This document shows positions 8,151-16,012 of a stretch of DNA of 64,000 nucleotides, piece by piece. The DNA is from Oceanicola granulosus HTCC2516 (GTDB lineage: Bacteria > Pseudomonadota > Alphaproteobacteria > Rhodobacterales > Rhodobacteraceae), in the NCBI RefSeq assembly GCF_000153305.1, contig NZ_CH724109.1, positions 219,343 through 283,342 on the forward strand. Direction: 5' to 3'. Under the pieces are notes generated by a model, which was given only the letters and a program-made list of their open reading frames with translations, made no database searches and was not told the DNA's origin. The position numbers and the translations under genes are program-made. Each line of letters opens with the position of its first letter. The first letter of the stretch is position 1.

Positions 8151-10580
8151 ATGAGCTGCCTCAGGCTGACACTCCTCGGACCGTTCGCGCTCGCGACCGC
8201 CGCTGGCGCGCCGATCAGGATCGACACGCGCAAGGCCCGCGCCTTGCTGGCGGTGCTCGCCATGGCGAATAGCCGACCGCTGGCGCGGGAGCGGCTCGCC
8301 AGCCTGCTCTGGAGCCGCGGCAGCACGCGGCAGTCGCTCGCCTCCCTCAGCCAGGCGCTCTACAGCCTGCGGCGCGCGCTGGGCGAGGCCGCGCCGGCGC
8401 TCGTCGTGTCGGCGGAGACCGTGGCGCTCGCGATGGATCGGGTGTCGGTCGACGCGCTGGAGCTAGAGGCCGCGGCCAGCGAGGGAGGAGCGGCGGGCTG
8501 GCGGCGCAACCTCGCGCTCTACGCCGGGCCGTTCCTCGACGATCTGTCGATCGACACCGAAGACGGCTACCGCGAGTGGCGGCAACAGGAGCGCGCGCGG
8601 CTCGAGGCCATCGCGACCGGCGCGGGCACGGCGCTGATGAACGCCTGGGAACATGCGCCCGACGAGGCCGACCCGGCGCTCGTGGACCGGCTCCTGCAGA
8701 TCGACCCCTACAACGAGCCCGCGACGCGGGTGAAGATGCGCTGTCTCGCGCTGGAGGGCCGGAGCGCGGCGGCGATCGAAGCGCTGGAGGCGATGACGGC
8801 GCGGCTCGAGGAAGACCTCGCTGTCGCCCCGTCGGAGGCATCGCTCGGGTTGGCGGAGGAGATCAGGTCCGGCTCCCTCGCCCCGCGAGCGGGCGCTGTG
8901 GCGCGGGGGGTGCCTTCGGGCCGATCCGCGACCGGGCCGCTCGTCGCCATCGCCGTGACCTGCGTCCTGCTTCTGTCGGTCTTGCTCCTGCGCGATCCGC
9001 TGCCCCGGCCCGACAGCATCCGCCTCCTCGTTCGCCCCTTCCACGCCGACAGCGGGATGACGGAAGACCTCGCCACAGGCTTCGCGGACGATCTGGCGAC
9101 GGAGCTGGTGCGCCGCGCGTCGCTCCACGTCCTGTCGCGCGAGAGCGGCCGGCTGGTGCCCGTGGGGGGCGAGGCCCGCACCGCCGCGAGCCATGTGCTC
9201 GAGGGGCGGGTGCGGGCGGTGGACGAGGGCTGGACGATCAACCTCTGGATCACCGAGCTGTCGACGGGCCGCGAGGTCTGGGCCGAGCGCTTCGAGGGCA
9301 GCGCCGGCGATCCGCGCCTCCTGCGCGACGAGATCGTCGCGGAGCTCGGCGAGCGGATCGGCATCGCCCTCCGCCCCGCCGCCGACCTGCCAGCCACGAC
9401 CCTCACCGATGCCGCGATGCCGGCCTACCTGCGCGCGCTCGCCCGCCTCCATTCCGGCACGCCCGAGGGCAACGCCGAGGCGATGGCGGCGCTGGAAGAG
9501 CTTGCGCAGGCTCATCCCGCCGCTCCCGAACCCGCCGCGGCGCTGGCGCTGGCCTACGAGCGGATCGCCTTCGGCGCCGACGCCCACGCCCGCGCGGCCG
9601 GTCTGCACTGGCGGGAGGGCTACCTCCTGCTGAAGTGGCAACTGGCGCGCACCGAGGCCGACCACCCCGGTCTTCTGGCCGCACGCGCCCGCCTGGCGCT
9701 CCGGCGGCTCGATCACGCCGAGGCCGAAATCTTGGCGCGGCAGGCGCTCGCCTCGGAGAGCGCGCATGTCGCCGCCCTCGAGGTGCTGGCCGAGAGCCTC
9801 GCCCTGACCGGCGATACGGGGGAGGCGCGCCGGCTGGCGACCCGCGCCGTCCTGCTGTCGCCGTCCGCCCCCGCCGGCGGTTACACCGCCATCGCGCTCG
9901 CGACTTTCGCCGAGGGCGACCTCGCCGCGGCGGCGGACGCCGTGGCCATGGCGCTCGACGGCACCGCCAGCCCGTCCCCGCGCCTCCTCGCCCTCGCCGC
10001 CGCGATCCGCGGGCTGGGGCCGGACGCGCCCCGCGCCCGCGCCGCCTTCGCCGACCTCGTCGCCGCCTCCGAGAGTCGCCCCTTCGGCGCCTGGCGCCTC
10101 GGCGACATCACCTACACCAACCCGCGCGCCGCCACCTGGAGCCGCCCCACGGGCACCGACGCCGCACAGCTGATCCGCTTCGCCGACCCAGCGGTGGACG
10201 CCCTGCTCCGCAGCGGCCTCGCCCGCGCGGCGGGCGAGGCGGCCTCGACCGCGCCCGCCCGCTCGACACCTCTCGAGGGCGGCGAAATCGAAGAGCTGCT
10301 GATGAACGCCCGCATCGTCGGCCGGCCCAGCTGGCTGGCGCGCCAGTCCTGGAGCCAGATCCGCACCGCAAGCGGCCACCTGGAGCAACGCGGCCCGCTC
10401 GGCCCCCTGCCCGCCGCCCGCGAGGGCCGAAGCCGGATCGTCGACAGCCGCCTCTGCGACCGCTGGACGTGGCGGGACAGCGATCTCGAGAGCTGCCAGC
10501 TCGTGGTGCGGACCGGGTTGCCCGGGACCTTAGCGATGATCGGCGAGATCGGTGTCTTCCCCTTCGTGGCTCCGGATTAG
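8151..10580 (+). CDS. SARP/BTAD-type regulator with membrane segment and TPR region
   Basis: An 809-residue protein. Residues 1-95 form a winged-helix DNA-binding domain of the SARP/OmpR type (LRLTLLGPFAL, RKARALLAVLA, RERLASLLW). Residues 97-240 match the bacterial transcriptional activation domain, with helical repeats and LLQIDPYNEPATRVKMRCLA. One transmembrane helix lies at about 262-280. After it come an adenylate-cyclase-associated-like segment (FADDLATELVRR, VLEGRVRAVDEGWTINLWI) and alanine-rich TPR-like helices. The ATG at 8151 was chosen because the SARP domain begins there. A membrane-tethered activator is implied. Target genes are unknown, and neighbouring genes do not suggest a role. 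Confidence 0.8.
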   Translation: MSCLRLTLLGPFALATAAGAPIRIDTRKARALLAVLAMANSRPLARERLASLLWSRGSTRQSLASLSQALYSLRRALGEAAPALVVSAETVALAMDRVSVDALELEAAASEGGAAGWRRNLALYAGPFLDDLSIDTEDGYREWRQQERARLEAIATGAGTALMNAWEHAPDEADPALVDRLLQIDPYNEPATRVKMRCLALEGRSAAAIEALEAMTARLEEDLAVAPSEASLGLAEEIRSGSLAPRAGAVARGVPSGRSATGPLVAIAVTCVLLLSVLLLRDPLPRPDSIRLLVRPFHADSGMTEDLATGFADDLATELVRRASLHVLSRESGRLVPVGGEARTAASHVLEGRVRAVDEGWTINLWITELSTGREVWAERFEGSAGDPRLLRDEIVAELGERIGIALRPAADLPATTLTDAAMPAYLRALARLHSGTPEGNAEAMAALEELAQAHPAAPEPAAALALAYERIAFGADAHARAAGLHWREGYLLLKWQLARTEADHPGLLAARARLALRRLDHAEAEILARQALASESAHVAALEVLAESLALTGDTGEARRLATRAVLLSPSAPAGGYTAIALATFAEGDLAAAADAVAMALDGTASPSPRLLALAAAIRGLGPDAPRARAAFADLVAASESRPFGAWRLGDITYTNPRAATWSRPTGTDAAQLIRFADPAVDALLRSGLARAAGEAASTAPARSTPLEGGEIEELLMNARIVGRPSWLARQSWSQIRTASGHLEQRGPLGPLPAAREGRSRIVDSRLCDRWTWRDSDLESCQLVVRTGLPGTLAMIGEIGVFPFVAPD

Positions 10581-10598
10581 AGACGGGCGCCGCTTCTG

Positions 10599-11561
10599 TC
10601 AGGGATAGTAGACGCCGCCCGTCGCGCGGCGGGGTTTGCCAATGTTCTCGGGCAGGGGGATGAACTCGGCCTCGTCGCCCGGCACCGTCTCGAACCGGCC
10701 CCGCGCCCATTCCTCCTTGGCGGCCTCGATGCGCTCGGGGCGCGAGGAGACAAAGTTCCACCAGATGTAGCGCGGCCCGCCCATCGGCGCGCCGCCGAAC
10801 AGCATGAACCGTGCCGTCGACGTGGCCCTGACGGTGATCGCGTCGCCCGGGCGCAGCACGAGCAACTGACCCGGCGGGAAGCTGTCGCCCGCGATCTCGA
10901 TCTCGCCCGAGATGGTGTAGAGCGCGCGCTCCTCGTAGGTGGCGTCGATCGGCACCTGCCGGCCGGCCTGCAGCTCGATATCGCCGTAGAGCGTCTCCGA
11001 GGCGGTCCGCAACGACGAGCGCTCGCCGAAGGCCTCGCCCGCGATCAGCCGCGCCTTGATGCCGTCGCTGTCGAATACGGGCAGGTCCTCGGCGCCGTGA
11101 TGGATGAACTCGGGGTCGGATTCCTCGTCCGCCTCGGGCAGCGCCATCCACGTCTGCAGCCCGAACAGCCGCTGGCCCTGCTTGCGCTTCTCGTCGGAGG
11201 TGCGCTCGGAGTGCACGATGCCCTGGCCGGCCTTCATCCAGTTGACTGCGCCGGGGCGGATCGCCTGCTCGGTGCCGAGCGAGTCGCGGTGCAGGATCTC
11301 GCCCTCAAACAAGTAGGTGAGCGTGGCGAGGTTGATGTGCGGGTGCGGGCGCACGTCGATGCCCCGGTCGGTCAGGAACTCCGCCGGGCCCATCTGGTCG
11401 AAGAAGATGAACGGGCCGACCATCTGCCGCTGGGTCGAGGGCAGGGCGCGGCGCACTTCCATGTCGCCCAGATCGACGGCGCGGGGCACGATCAGCGTCT
11501 CGATCGCGTTCACCGTGTCGCGGTCGCCGAGCTTCGGGTCGGGGATGGGGGAATAGCTCAT
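10599..11561 (-). CDS. Pirin family protein
   Basis: A 320-residue bicupin. The N-terminal cupin carries the iron-ligand pattern of pirins: PHPHINLATLTYLFEGEILHRDSLG and, later, GQGIVHSER. The pirin C-terminal domain follows (ERALYTISGEIEIAG, FMLFGGAPMG). The region upstream of the ATG at 11561 lacks a cupin, which fixes the start. Bacterial pirins act as quercetin dioxygenase-like enzymes or as modulators of central metabolism; which applies here cannot be told. It is transcribed away from the M24 peptidase gene across a 160-bp gap. Confidence 0.9.
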   Translation of the reverse strand: MSYSPIPDPKLGDRDTVNAIETLIVPRAVDLGDMEVRRALPSTQRQMVGPFIFFDQMGPAEFLTDRGIDVRPHPHINLATLTYLFEGEILHRDSLGTEQAIRPGAVNWMKAGQGIVHSERTSDEKRKQGQRLFGLQTWMALPEADEESDPEFIHHGAEDLPVFDSDGIKARLIAGEAFGERSSLRTASETLYGDIELQAGRQVPIDATYEERALYTISGEIEIAGDSFPPGQLLVLRPGDAITVRATSTARFMLFGGAPMGGPRYIWWNFVSSRPERIEAAKEEWARGRFETVPGDEAEFIPLPENIGKPRRATGGVYYP

Positions 11562-11721
11562 GGTGTCGGTCCTCGTCTCGCTCTCGGGAAACATAGCGCA
11601 TCGCGCGTTCAATCCGAGAGGGGGCGGCCGCATCGGTCGCGGCCATTGTGAGAGACGGCCTCGAACGCTAGTCACGCACTGGATCGGCCGCGCCCGATTT
11701 GGCGCACAGGGAGGGACGGGT

Positions 11722-12957
11722 ATGGCGCATTTGAACCGACGGGCGGCGCAGCGCCTGATGCAGGCCGAGGGGCTCGACGCGCTGGTGCTGTTCTCGCCGG
11801 AAGCCTTCGCGCACGCCACCGGTGCGGCGCCGGGGGTGGCGACGATGTGGCGGCGCGAGGGGGCGGTGGCGGTGTTGGTCCCGGCCGATCCGGGCGTGCC
11901 GGAGACCGCCGTCGTCAGCGACCTCTTCGCGGCGGGCTTCCGCCGCGGCAGCCACATTGCCGACGTGCGCGAGAGCGCGATCTGGGTGGAGTCGATGACG
12001 CTGGCCGAGCCCGACCTCGACGGGCCTGCCGCCGCGCAGTTCGAGCCGCTCTGGAGCGGGGCGGAGCGACCCGCGGGCAACGCGCGCCCCGAGACCTTCG
12101 ACGCCCGCGCGTGCTATCGCCACCTGCGCGACGCGCTCGCGGAGAAGGGGCTCGCGCGGGGGCGGATCGGGATCGAGCTGGCGGCCGTCTCGGCGCGGGG
12201 CTACCCGGTCCTCGCCGAGGAGCTCGCCCCCGCGCAGCTCGTCGATGCGACCACGATCGCCCGGACCCTGCGCGCCGTGAAGTCGCCCGGGGAGATCACG
12301 CTGCTGCGCGACGCGGTGCAGGTCGCGGAAGTCGGCATCGCGGCGGTGCGCGACGCGGTGACGGTCGGCGTCCGGCGCAGCGATCTGGCGGCGGTCTGGT
12401 CGGAGACGGTCGCGGCCGAGGGGGCGGGGCGGCCGATGACCGGCGCGTGGGAGTACATCTCCGTTGGGCCCGACCCGTGGGGCGGCGACGCGGTCGCGGC
12501 GGCCGGCGACCTGGTCAAGGTGGATGTGGGCTGCCTGATGCAGGGCTACACCTCCGACAGCGGGCGCACCTTCGTCGTCGGGCCGCCGCGCCGCCTGCAG
12601 TCCGACATGCATGCCGCCCTGATGGCCGGCTTTCACGCCGGCGCGGCGCTGCTGCATCCGGGCGTGGCGCTGGCGGAGGTGCATCGCGCCACGCAATCGG
12701 CAATTCGGGCACAGGGCCTGAGCGGCTACAGCCGGGGCCATTTCGGCCACGGCCTCGGCACCGGGCCGGGCTCCGAGGAATGGCCGTTCATCTCGGCGCA
12801 GGCCGAGACGCGGATCGAAAGCGGCATGGTGCTGGCCTTCGAGTGCCCGATCTACGTCACCGGCGTGGGCGGCATGATCGTCGAGGACCAGGTCGAGATC
12901 ACCGACGACGGCCCGGTCTTCATGAACCGCTTGCCCCGCGACCTCGTTTCCTGCTGA
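11722..12957 (+). CDS. M24 family (Xaa-Pro aminopeptidase-like) metallopeptidase
   Basis: A 411-residue cytoplasmic protein with a creatinase-like N-terminal domain (1-175) and a pita-bread catalytic domain. All five metal ligands are visible: D268 (VKVDVG), D279 (SDSGRTF), H343 (FGHGLGTG), E374 (FECP) and E388 (VEDQVEI). The ATG at 11722 has a GGGAGGGA ribosome site. It precedes a TRAP transporter operon by 85 bases and could be co-transcribed, suggesting cleavage of an imported amide or proline-type dipeptide. Members of this family also include creatinase-like and ectoine-pathway hydrolases, so the substrate is open. Confidence 0.88.
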   Translation: MAHLNRRAAQRLMQAEGLDALVLFSPEAFAHATGAAPGVATMWRREGAVAVLVPADPGVPETAVVSDLFAAGFRRGSHIADVRESAIWVESMTLAEPDLDGPAAAQFEPLWSGAERPAGNARPETFDARACYRHLRDALAEKGLARGRIGIELAAVSARGYPVLAEELAPAQLVDATTIARTLRAVKSPGEITLLRDAVQVAEVGIAAVRDAVTVGVRRSDLAAVWSETVAAEGAGRPMTGAWEYISVGPDPWGGDAVAAAGDLVKVDVGCLMQGYTSDSGRTFVVGPPRRLQSDMHAALMAGFHAGAALLHPGVALAEVHRATQSAIRAQGLSGYSRGHFGHGLGTGPGSEEWPFISAQAETRIESGMVLAFECPIYVTGVGGMIVEDQVEITDDGPVFMNRLPRDLVSC

Positions 12958-13042
12958 CGGCGGATCGCTTGCACCCGGGGTGAGTTGACGTGCAGAAAGA
13001 AGCTCGAGACGCCTCCCAACCGTGATCCGACAGGAGACCCCC

Positions 13043-14056
13043 ATGAAAACCTCACTGCACGCCACCGCACTCGCCCTCGCCGCCGGCACCGCGCTCGCCG
13101 GACCCGCGCTGGCCGAGACCTGGCGCTTCAACAACTTCCTGCCCGAGACCCGCCCCGAGTCAGCGCAGATCGAGCAGTTCGCCGAGGACGTGAACACCGC
13201 GCTCGCCGATCGGGACTTCGAGATCGAAGTCTACCACGGCGGCTCGCTCGGCCTGCCCAACACCGACCTGCTGCGCGTGGTGCCGACGGGCGCCGTCGAA
13301 ATGAGCCTGATGTGGGCGAACTATCTCGGCCGCGACGCGCCCGCGCTCGGCTCGGTCTTCGTGCAAGGCGCGATCAGCACGGTGGACGAATTGCTCAAGG
13401 TGCTGCCCGTGGCCCAGGAGATCTACGAGGAGGAGTACGACGAGTGGGGCATCACCACCGTCGGCTTCGTCGCGATCCCGACGCTCTCCGTCTCGGTCTT
13501 CTGCCGCGACGAGCCGGTGAACACGCTCGAGCAGCTGCGCGACGTCAAGCTGCGCGTCTGGGCGCGCGAGCAGGTCGAGACCTTCACCAACCTCGGCGTC
13601 GCCGCGCAGATCATCCCGCAGGAAGAGACGTACGTGGCCCTGCGCACCGGCGTTGTCGATTGCGCGCTCTACCCGGCGCTCTACGCCAGCACGATCTCCC
13701 TGCAGGAAGTGACGGAACACGCCGCCTTCCTCTATCCGATGGCCTCGGCGCCCTACACGATCGGCGTGCCCGACGAGTTGTGGGAATCGACCGATCCCGA
13801 GATCAAGTCGGCGATCACCGAGGCGGCGGACGCGCTCTGGGAGCGGACCAACCAGTACGACGCCGACCTCGAGAACGAGATGGCCGCACGCGAGGCTCTC
13901 GCGGAGCAGGGGATCACCTGGCACGACGACTTCCCGGAGGAAGACCGCGCGCTGTTCATCGACGCGGTCTCGGAGACCTGGCAGATGCTGGCCGAGGAAG
14001 CGGGCGGCAACGCGCTCGACTACCGCGAGCGCGTGCTGACGGCCCTGGGGCGCTAA
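13043..14056 (+). CDS. dctP: TRAP transporter periplasmic binding protein (first TRAP system)
   Basis: A 337-residue DctP-family protein with a signal peptide ending near ALAETWRF. Family features include FNNFLPETRP at the start, the loop with GGSLGLPNTDLLRVVPTGAVEMSL, the carboxylate-binding segment DVKLRVWAREQVETFTNLG (the Arg that clamps ligand carboxylates) and YVALRTGVVDCALYP. It heads a three-gene operon with small and large TRAP permeases. The ATG at 13043 has an AGGAGA ribosome site. The ligand is presumably an organic acid; sequence does not decide which. Confidence 0.9.
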   Translation: MKTSLHATALALAAGTALAGPALAETWRFNNFLPETRPESAQIEQFAEDVNTALADRDFEIEVYHGGSLGLPNTDLLRVVPTGAVEMSLMWANYLGRDAPALGSVFVQGAISTVDELLKVLPVAQEIYEEEYDEWGITTVGFVAIPTLSVSVFCRDEPVNTLEQLRDVKLRVWAREQVETFTNLGVAAQIIPQEETYVALRTGVVDCALYPALYASTISLQEVTEHAAFLYPMASAPYTIGVPDELWESTDPEIKSAITEAADALWERTNQYDADLENEMAAREALAEQGITWHDDFPEEDRALFIDAVSETWQMLAEEAGGNALDYRERVLTALGR

Positions 14057-14063
14057 GCCTCCG

Positions 14064-14603
14064 GTGACGCGCTTTCGTCATCACCTCGCGCAGGGGCTGG
14101 ACCGTCTGGCCCTTGCGTTGGCGCTGGCCGCGTCGGCGTGCATGATCGCCATCGTGGGTCTCGTCACGACCAGCGTGATCCTGCGCCGCGTCGCGGGCAC
14201 GCCGCTGCACATCACCGAGGACGTCGTCGGCCTGCTGCTGACCGCGATGCTCTTCCTCGGCCTGCCCTTGGTGACGCTCAGGGCGCAGCACGTCCGCGTC
14301 TCCATCGTGTCGAACGCGCTCGAGCCGCGGTTCGGCGGCGCGGTGCGGATCGCGGCGCTGCTGGTGGGGCTGGTGTTCTTCGGCTGGATCTTCCTCAAGG
14401 CGCTGCCCTGGCTCGAGTTCGCGTGGAAGCGCAACCTCAAGTCCGAGACGGCGCGCCTGCTGCTCTATCCGTGGATGGCGGCGCTGCCGGTGTCGGTCGG
14501 GCTGACGTGGCTGATCTTCGCCGGCCGCCTCACCGGCCTGCTGCCCCCCGAGCGCCATGCCTCGCTCGAGGCGCTGCCCGACGTGACCGACAACAAGGAC
14601 TGA
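14064..14603 (+). CDS. dctQ: TRAP transporter small permease (first TRAP system)
   Basis: A 179-residue DctQ-family protein with four hydrophobic helices; ITEDVVGLLLTAMLFLGLP and LRAQHVRVSIV are typical. It begins with GTG seven bases after the binding-protein stop, and only three bases separate it from the large permease, so the three genes form one transcription unit. It acts as the membrane chaperone-like partner of the large permease in sodium-driven uptake. Confidence 0.88.
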   Translation: MTRFRHHLAQGLDRLALALALAASACMIAIVGLVTTSVILRRVAGTPLHITEDVVGLLLTAMLFLGLPLVTLRAQHVRVSIVSNALEPRFGGAVRIAALLVGLVFFGWIFLKALPWLEFAWKRNLKSETARLLLYPWMAALPVSVGLTWLIFAGRLTGLLPPERHASLEALPDVTDNKD

Positions 14604-14606
14604 GCG

Positions 14607-15896
14607 GTGTTCTGGACCACACTCATCGGCGCGCTCGTGGCCAGCGCCGCCACCGGGGTCGCCCTCGGCGCGGCCCTCGGGCTGACGGGCATGATCCTGC
14701 TCCAGGTCTTCTCCAACGGCGCCACCGGGCTGGCCGTGGACGCGATCTGGAACGTCTTCAACTCGTTCACGCTCAGCGCCGTGCCGCTGTTCATCCTGCT
14801 GGGCGAGATCCTGCTGCGCAGCGGCGTGAGCAACCGCGCCTACGCCGCATTCGCCCCCGTCTTCAGCAAGGTGCCGGGCGGGCTGCTGCACACCAACATC
14901 GCGGTCTGCACCATGTTCGGCGCGGTCAGCGGCTCGAGCCTGTCGACCGCCGCCGCCGTCGGCTCGGTCGCCTACCCCGAGATGACGCGGCGCGGCTACG
15001 ACAAGGACGTAATCGTCGGCTCGCTCGCGGGCGGCGGTACGCTGGGGCTGCTGATCCCGCCGAGCCTGTCTTTCCTGATTTTCGGCGCGCTGACCGAGAC
15101 CTCGATCGGGCGGCTGTTCATGGCCGGCATCGTGCCGGGGCTGATGATCGGCGCGGCGTTCATGGCCTACATCTTCGTCAAGGCGCTGCGCCAGCCCCAC
15201 GTCGCGCCGCGCGAGCAGGGTCACATGCCGCTGGGTGCGATCCTGCGCGGCATGGCGCAGATCTGGCCGCTGCTGCTGCTGATCCTCGCGGTGATCGGCA
15301 GCATCATCGGCGGCATCGCCACGCCGACCGAGGCCGCCGCGCTCGGCGTCGTCCTCGCGACGGCGATCTCGTTCATCTGGGGCGACCTGACCCTCGCGAA
15401 GCTGCGCGAGGCGATCTTCCACGCGACGCTGCTCTTCGCCGCCATCGGCTTCGTCGTGCTCGGCGCGACGATCCTCGCGCAGTCCGTCAGCATCCTCGGC
15501 GTGCCCCAGCAGATCCTCAATGCCGTCGCGGGCAGCGGGCTCGACCGCTACACGATCCTGCTCCTCGTGGTGCTGATCTACCTCGTGCTCGGCTGCTTCT
15601 TCGACGGCCTGTCGCTGATGATCATGACCCTGCCCGTGGTCTTCCCGCTGCTCGTCGGCCTCGGATACGACCCGATCTGGATCGGCGTGATGATCACCAT
15701 CGTCATCGAGATCGGCCAGGTCACGCCCCCCGTGGGCCTCAACCTGTCGGTCCTCGCGAGCCTGACCGACAACGAGGTCAGCCTCGGCCGCGTCGCCCGG
15801 GCCACGGTGCCCTACTGGATCATCCACCTCGCGGCGATCGCGGTGCTCACCGCCTTCCCCGCCATCGCCCTGTTCCTGCCGGACCTGCTGTTCTGA
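14607..15896 (+). CDS. dctM: TRAP transporter large permease (first TRAP system)
   Basis: A 429-residue polytopic protein of the DctM family. Motifs include AVPLFILLGEIL, GAVSGSSLSTAAAVGSVAYPEM, the re-entrant loop GTLGLLIPPSLSFLIFG and VTPPVGLNLSVL. It starts with GTG at 14607. It is the ion-coupled transport subunit. The next gene, the regulator-dehydrogenase fusion, begins about 115 bases later with its own operator-like sequence, so the two TRAP operons are probably transcribed separately. Confidence 0.9.
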   Translation: MFWTTLIGALVASAATGVALGAALGLTGMILLQVFSNGATGLAVDAIWNVFNSFTLSAVPLFILLGEILLRSGVSNRAYAAFAPVFSKVPGGLLHTNIAVCTMFGAVSGSSLSTAAAVGSVAYPEMTRRGYDKDVIVGSLAGGGTLGLLIPPSLSFLIFGALTETSIGRLFMAGIVPGLMIGAAFMAYIFVKALRQPHVAPREQGHMPLGAILRGMAQIWPLLLLILAVIGSIIGGIATPTEAAALGVVLATAISFIWGDLTLAKLREAIFHATLLFAAIGFVVLGATILAQSVSILGVPQQILNAVAGSGLDRYTILLLVVLIYLVLGCFFDGLSLMIMTLPVVFPLLVGLGYDPIWIGVMITIVIEIGQVTPPVGLNLSVLASLTDNEVSLGRVARATVPYWIIHLAAIAVLTAFPAIALFLPDLLF

Positions 15897-15972
15897 ACCC
15901 CGCCCGTTCGCTGGCGACAGGCTTGCTGCCGCCGCCGGCAGCGAGCCGCTGAAGATGTGTCCTTGCGCGATC

Positions 15973-15988
15973 GGATATATGATATACC
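15973..15988. promoter_or_regulatory. Probable operator for the GntR/FCD regulator-dehydrogenase fusion
   Basis: The sequence GGATATATGATATACC lies 25 bases upstream of the fusion gene's start. It is a near-perfect inverted repeat (GGnATAT with ATATnCC) in an otherwise GC-rich region. AT-rich dyads of the ATAC/GTAT type are common operators of FCD-family GntR regulators. The position, overlapping the presumed promoter, suggests autoregulation of the fusion gene and the TRAP genes behind it. Confidence 0.55.
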
Positions 15989-16012
15989 GTCCGCCGCAGG
16001 GAGGACGTTCGG

